From contig CAWCMK010000002.1 of NCBI GenBank assembly GCA_963796705.1, forward strand, positions 587,036 through 651,035: a DNA stretch of 64,000 nucleotides. The letters are read 5' to 3'. Positions 61,401 to 64,000 of this stretch are shown here, piece by piece. Both the position numbers and the translations under genes were made by a program. The notes below the pieces were generated by a model. The model made no database searches. It saw nothing but the letters and a program-made list of their open reading frames with translations, and was not told the origin of the DNA. Positions within the stretch are counted from its first letter, which is position 1. Every line of letters starts with the position of its first letter. Source of the stretch: VRUE01 sp963796705. Lineage in GTDB: Bacteria > Actinomycetota > Thermoleophilia > Solirubrobacterales > 70-9.

Positions 61401-61937
61401 CCCGGCAACAGCGTCGGCACAAAGCAGATCAAGAAGGGCGCGGTTACTGGAATCAAAATCAAGAAGGGCACGATCACCGGCACCAATATCAACCTGGCGA
61501 AGCTCGGAACGGTGCCCTCGGCCACCAATGCGACCACGGCCGGGACCGCCAATTCCCTCGCGGCGCTTGAAGCCGTCCGCTTGGTAGGGGCGTCCGGACA
61601 GCCACCTTTCTTGGATGGCAGCAAAAATGAGCCCCCAGGGCCGATTAGTGCTGCGCCAGTCAGCTTCTACAAGGACCATGAGGGCATCGTCCACCTCGAA
61701 GGCATCGCGGAGATTGGCCCAGAAGAAAGTCCGCTCAAAGGACTGATCTTCTCCCTCCCTTCCGGTTTCAGGCCGGCGAATGGCACGCTCATTCCCTTCC
61801 CGCAGGAAGAAGGCGCCGTTTTCGTCTTCGGATCAAACGTCACCGTCGCTGGGAAAAATCTCGAAGGCGACATTCTGTACACGAAAGGGGCAGGAACCGC
61901 CCTTCTTAGCGGAATCACCTTCCGGGCGCAGAGCTGA
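61395..61937 (+). pseudogene. Decapeptide-repeat surface protein, N-terminally truncated paralog
   Basis: 180 codons. It begins abruptly in the repeat part: 'NSVGTKQIKK', 'GAVTGIKIKK', 'GTITGTNINL' are consecutive 10-residue units. A C-terminal domain 'VSFYKDHEGIVHLEGIAEIG' and 'LPSGFRPANGT' follows, ending 'ITFRAQS'. The intact paralog at 63245-63904 has about 40 residues before the repeats, including the export signal; those are missing here and replaced by ArdC-remnant sequence. The C-terminal domain resembles those following stalk repeats in phage tail fibres. Confidence 0.6.
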
Positions 61938-61956
61938 TCTGCGCTAATTGGAAGTG

Positions 61957-61996
61957 ACGACTCTCCCCCTGCCCTGCATGGTTGGGGGGAGAGTTG
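61957..61996 (+). terminator. Terminator-like hairpin after the truncated repeat gene
   Basis: ACTCTCCCCC (61960-61969) pairs perfectly with GGGGGAGAGT (61985-61994); two more outer pairs are possible. It lies 20 nt after the stop at 61937. No T-run follows. Confidence 0.55.
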
Positions 61997-62092
61997 CCTT
62001 CGCGCCGGGGCACTGACAATTCAGGCGCAACCGCGCCTCCCGCTCATCATCCTTACTGTTGCACCGAGTCAGGATTCGGCGCGTGAGCGGCC

Positions 62093-62639
62093 GTGACGAT
62101 GAGCGCGCTGCGGCTGGCCGAGGCGATCGCCGACCGCCAGTACTGGCAGAGCTTCGCCCACGTCCCGATCCGCTTTGACTCTCGCTGGCGCAGCCGGGTT
62201 CCAGAGCACTGGCACCGCGCCGGACCTCGCACATCACCGATCGATCCGAAGCGGCCGGGGCAGGCCGGGACCCCCGCGCCTGCGATCCTCAACTACCTCA
62301 ACGCGATAGCTCAGACCGAGGCCACGATCGCAGCACAGCGGATGGGATTTGATCCGACGCTGGGCCTGATGCACACGACAAGCGCTACCGGCCCTCGCTG
62401 GCATCGGACCTGATGGAGCCGGTGCGGCCGGTCGCGGATCGGATCGCCTTCGAGCTGCTGAGGGGTCGCAAATTCACCGGGGTGAGGTCGTCGAGATCCG
62501 CAAGGGCGTCTGCAGGCTGGGATCGGGACTGGCGCGGGTGCTGGGTCAGTACTCGGTTGACCTGCGCGAGGCGGTTGGGCCACATGCCGAGGATTGGCGC
62601 GAGAGCTGCTGGCGGCGCCGGATCATCCGACTCCGCTGA
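62093..62639 (+). pseudogene. cas1-like gene remnant with two frameshifts
   Basis: Three frames in series give the C-terminal half of a Cas1 integrase. Frame one: 'ALRLAEAIADRQYWQSF', 'RVPEHWHRAGPRTSPI', 'ILNYLNAIAQTEATIA' (catalytic Glu) and 'GFDPTLGLMH' (catalytic His). After a shift near 62372: 'RYRPSLASDLMEPVRPVADR' (catalytic Asp) and 'IAFELLRGRKFTG'. After a second shift near 62484: 'EVVEIRKGVCRLGSG' and so on to TGA 62637-62639. Both shifts behave like loss of one base. The N-terminal half is missing. No CRISPR repeats or other cas genes are visible. The 'YWxxxxxVPIRF...RVPEHW' insertion is typical of the Cas1 branch often found alone. Confidence 0.62.
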
Positions 62640-62879
62640 CGCGGGGGCGGCAATTTCGAGGACATGTAGTAAAGGCGCTCTCCGGAGGGCAGCGAACCAG
62701 ATGAGAATCTTGAGGTATAAGAAACCCTGAGACCTATGGCGGAGAGTCGGCCTAGCGCTACTCTCTCCTCGGGAGGATGAGCGCGATGAGTTTGTCCGGC
62801 ACGGCAGGAGGCAGGGGGTCAGCGCCCTCTCAGTTGCTGCGCTTGACGATTTTAGCCAGGTGCTGCTTGCCCCCGCGGA
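62640..62879. other. Non-coding stretch after the cas1 remnant
   Basis: No gene supported. It contains a short inverted repeat GAGAGT/ACTCTC at about 62744-62767 and a Shine-Dalgarno-like GGGAGGATGAGC at about 62770, but the frame after it is short and lacks family resemblance. GC content is lower than in the core region. Confidence 0.4.
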
Positions 62880-63068
62880 TTGGGATCCTCCGTGGCACGG
62901 GCTGAATCAAAGACGGTTGCTTTCACCACCACCGGCGATCATTCCTTCGCCGTCCCCCCAGGAGTCTCAAGTGTCCACGTCGTTGCAGTTGGCGGGCGTG
63001 GTGGAGTAGGGGGTGCGGCAGGGGGGCTCTCCGGAGGCGCCGGTGGTCAAGGTCGAAGAGGCTCTTGA
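62880..63068 (+). pseudogene. Fragment of a glycine-rich extracellular protein
   Basis: 62 codons from TTG (or GTG 62895). 'KTVAFTTTGDHSFAVPPGVS' and 'VHVVAVGGRGGVGGAAGGLSGG' is the recognisable start of a family of secreted Gly-rich repeat proteins that normally run for several hundred residues. Here the frame ends after about 20 Gly-rich residues and there is no signal peptide, so both ends are lost. 63069-63192 shows nothing recognisable. Confidence 0.4.
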
Positions 63069-63192
63069 AGAGGTTGCCGAGACGGCTGGGAAGACGTTCT
63101 GAAGGTGATCTGGATCGAGAGCTAGGGCTCCGGCTGCTGACTATCTGCCTCGGTCGCGGCATTTCAAGGCGAGGGGGATCCCTGCCTAGAAC

Positions 63193-63218
63193 GCCGAACG
63201 GAGTTCCGTGAATTCGGC
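63193..63218 (-). terminator. Hairpin downstream of the intact repeat-protein gene
   Basis: GCCGAACGGA, then a short loop, then TCCGTGAATTCGGC: inner ACGGA/TCCGT and outer GCCGA/TCGGC pair with a small bulge. It lies 27 nt past the minus-strand stop at 63245. Confidence 0.4.
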
Positions 63219-63244
63219 AGCAGCATGCACAGCGCGAGAAGGGC

Positions 63245-63904
63245 TCATGATTCGGCCTTGAAGGTGATCCCTTCGAGGTAGACAAGGGTCGAATTCATAG
63301 GAGCCTGCACAAGCCCATCCGCCCCGAAGCCAGGACCATAGATGTTAAGAAATCCCACCGAATGAACAGAACATTCGCCCGAGGGGCCTCCACATCCGAT
63401 TTGAATGGTGTCGATCTTCCCGCTGGCCGGTCGAAAGCCTGGCGGAAGGTGGAACATGGCCAGTCCCGTCCCGCCTCCGGCAATGCCCTTCAAGTGAACA
63501 ACTTCCTCGTGGTCCTTGTAGAAGGCGACACTTTGGACAGCGGTCCCATGCACGGTCGCCCAGGAATTTAAAAAGCTCGGCTCGCCTTCTGCGCCGACTA
63601 GATGCCAGGGTTCCGGCGCAGATAGGTCGTTGGCCGTCTGGGCAGTCTGGGAGTTTGGCACCGTACCGATGGTCGCCGCATTGATCTGTGCCCCGGTCAG
63701 GGAGCCTTTCTTGACCTTGGCGCCCGTCACCGCTTCCTTCTTGATTTTCGAGGTCACGACGGCATTCTTCTTAATCTGCTTGGCCCCGACGCTGTTCTTG
63801 CCGAGCTGAGAAGCCGCGAAGGCGCTTGCGCCGCCGATTGCGATGAATAGGGCGACGGTGGCGACCACGTTCGCGTAGGTCAGCTTGGCTTGCACTCGTC
63901 TCAT
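63245..63904 (-). CDS. Secreted decapeptide-repeat (tail-fibre-like) surface protein
   Basis: 219 aa. Export signal 'LTYANVVATVALFIAIGGAS' at residues 8-27, then four 10-residue units 'NSVGAKQIKK', 'NAVVTSKIKK', 'EAVTGAKVKK', 'GSLTGAQINA', a threonine/asparagine linker, and a C-terminal domain with 'VAFYKDHEEVVHLKGIAGGG' and 'LPPGFRPASGK', ending 'YLEGITFKAES'. The repeat period and the GFRP motif suggest a beta-helical stalk carrying a binding head. ATG 63904 was preferred to the earlier in-frame ATG at 63970, because the export signal begins there and GAGAGGAAC precedes it. Confidence 0.7.
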   Translation of the reverse strand: MRRVQAKLTYANVVATVALFIAIGGASAFAASQLGKNSVGAKQIKKNAVVTSKIKKEAVTGAKVKKGSLTGAQINAATIGTVPNSQTAQTANDLSAPEPWHLVGAEGEPSFLNSWATVHGTAVQSVAFYKDHEEVVHLKGIAGGGTGLAMFHLPPGFRPASGKIDTIQIGCGGPSGECSVHSVGFLNIYGPGFGADGLVQAPMNSTLVYLEGITFKAES

Positions 63905-64000
63905 CCTCGCCGTTCCTCTCAGTCGTTTGCGACGTAGAGCCACCATAGGCCCGGGTGAATGACAGCGCAAGGCGCAGCCGTCTACGGGTACCTAAGTCCA

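Noticed and set aside
57414..64000. CRISPR array near the cas1-like remnant
   Set aside because: No regularly spaced direct repeats of 24-40 nt were seen on reading the region.

Overview
The window is one contiguous, gene-dense, very GC-rich bacterial chromosome segment. It suggests an actinobacterium, most likely from the deep-branching Thermoleophilia/Solirubrobacterales group. This placement is inferred from gene content, not from a database search. Evidence includes zinc-binding C+ forms of L28 and L32, a WhiG/FliA-type sigma factor, a wax-ester synthase/DGAT, an actinobacterial type EF-G2, and many genes whose start codon lies only 6-7 nt after a TANNNT -10 box, which implies leaderless mRNAs.

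Layout. 1-6053 holds the end of tyrA, then aroA, an alpha/beta hydrolase, cmk, der and metK. 6064-7841 (minus) holds a saccharopine-dehydrogenase-like reductase and a bPH2 membrane protein. 7890-14108 is priA-def-fmt-rsmB-(double zinc ribbon)-rpe. 14121-18424 (minus) is a cation/proton antiporter, a polysaccharide flippase and a GT2 glycosyltransferase. 18570-22183 is a complete riboflavin operon (ribD-ribE-ribBA-ribH) with a 20-bp perfect inverted repeat just before its start codon, followed by rpmB. 22533-27271 carries two convergent envelope genes, a secreted hydrolase-like protein and an MMPL transporter. 27335-32732 is fakA-recG-rsmD-coaD plus a coiled-coil protein. 32774-36145 is yceD (minus), a small methyltransferase, rpmF, plsX, acpP and rnc. 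36172-42551 is an unusually short smc that appears to lack a hinge, a WS/DGAT, ftsY and ffh. 42651-46058 is rpsP-khpA-trmD-rplS-lepB-rnhB, with rimM missing. 46126-55348 is thiD-ilvD, ybjQ, a 5-formyl-THF cyclo-ligase, a Xer recombinase, a sigma factor, EF-G2, rnhA and a VOC dioxygenase. 55429-57383 is a frameshifted membrane protein gene and a secreted YVTN/PKD protein.

From 57414 to the right edge the character changes. A tRNA-Gly(GCC) is cut off right after its anticodon loop. Beyond it coding density falls and most recognisable genes are broken: an HELGH protein remnant, a serine recombinase with one in-frame amber codon, the C-terminal part of an ArdC-like antirestriction protein, a cas1-like fragment with two frameshifts, and a cut-off glycine-rich protein. 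Intact genes here include a YrdB-like membrane protein, a secreted hypothetical protein, and a member of a decapeptide-repeat surface protein family that has a truncated paralog nearby. This looks like a decayed integrative element beside a tRNA gene.

The core region serves translation (formylation and deformylation, ribosomal proteins, SRP, RNA modification), aromatic amino acid and flavin synthesis, lipid precursors (plsX-acpP) and chromosome maintenance. The most notable core observations are the short SMC without a recognisable hinge, an RNase III with two altered metal-ligand positions, an L19 with a long acidic tail, and the ribD operator-like palindrome.
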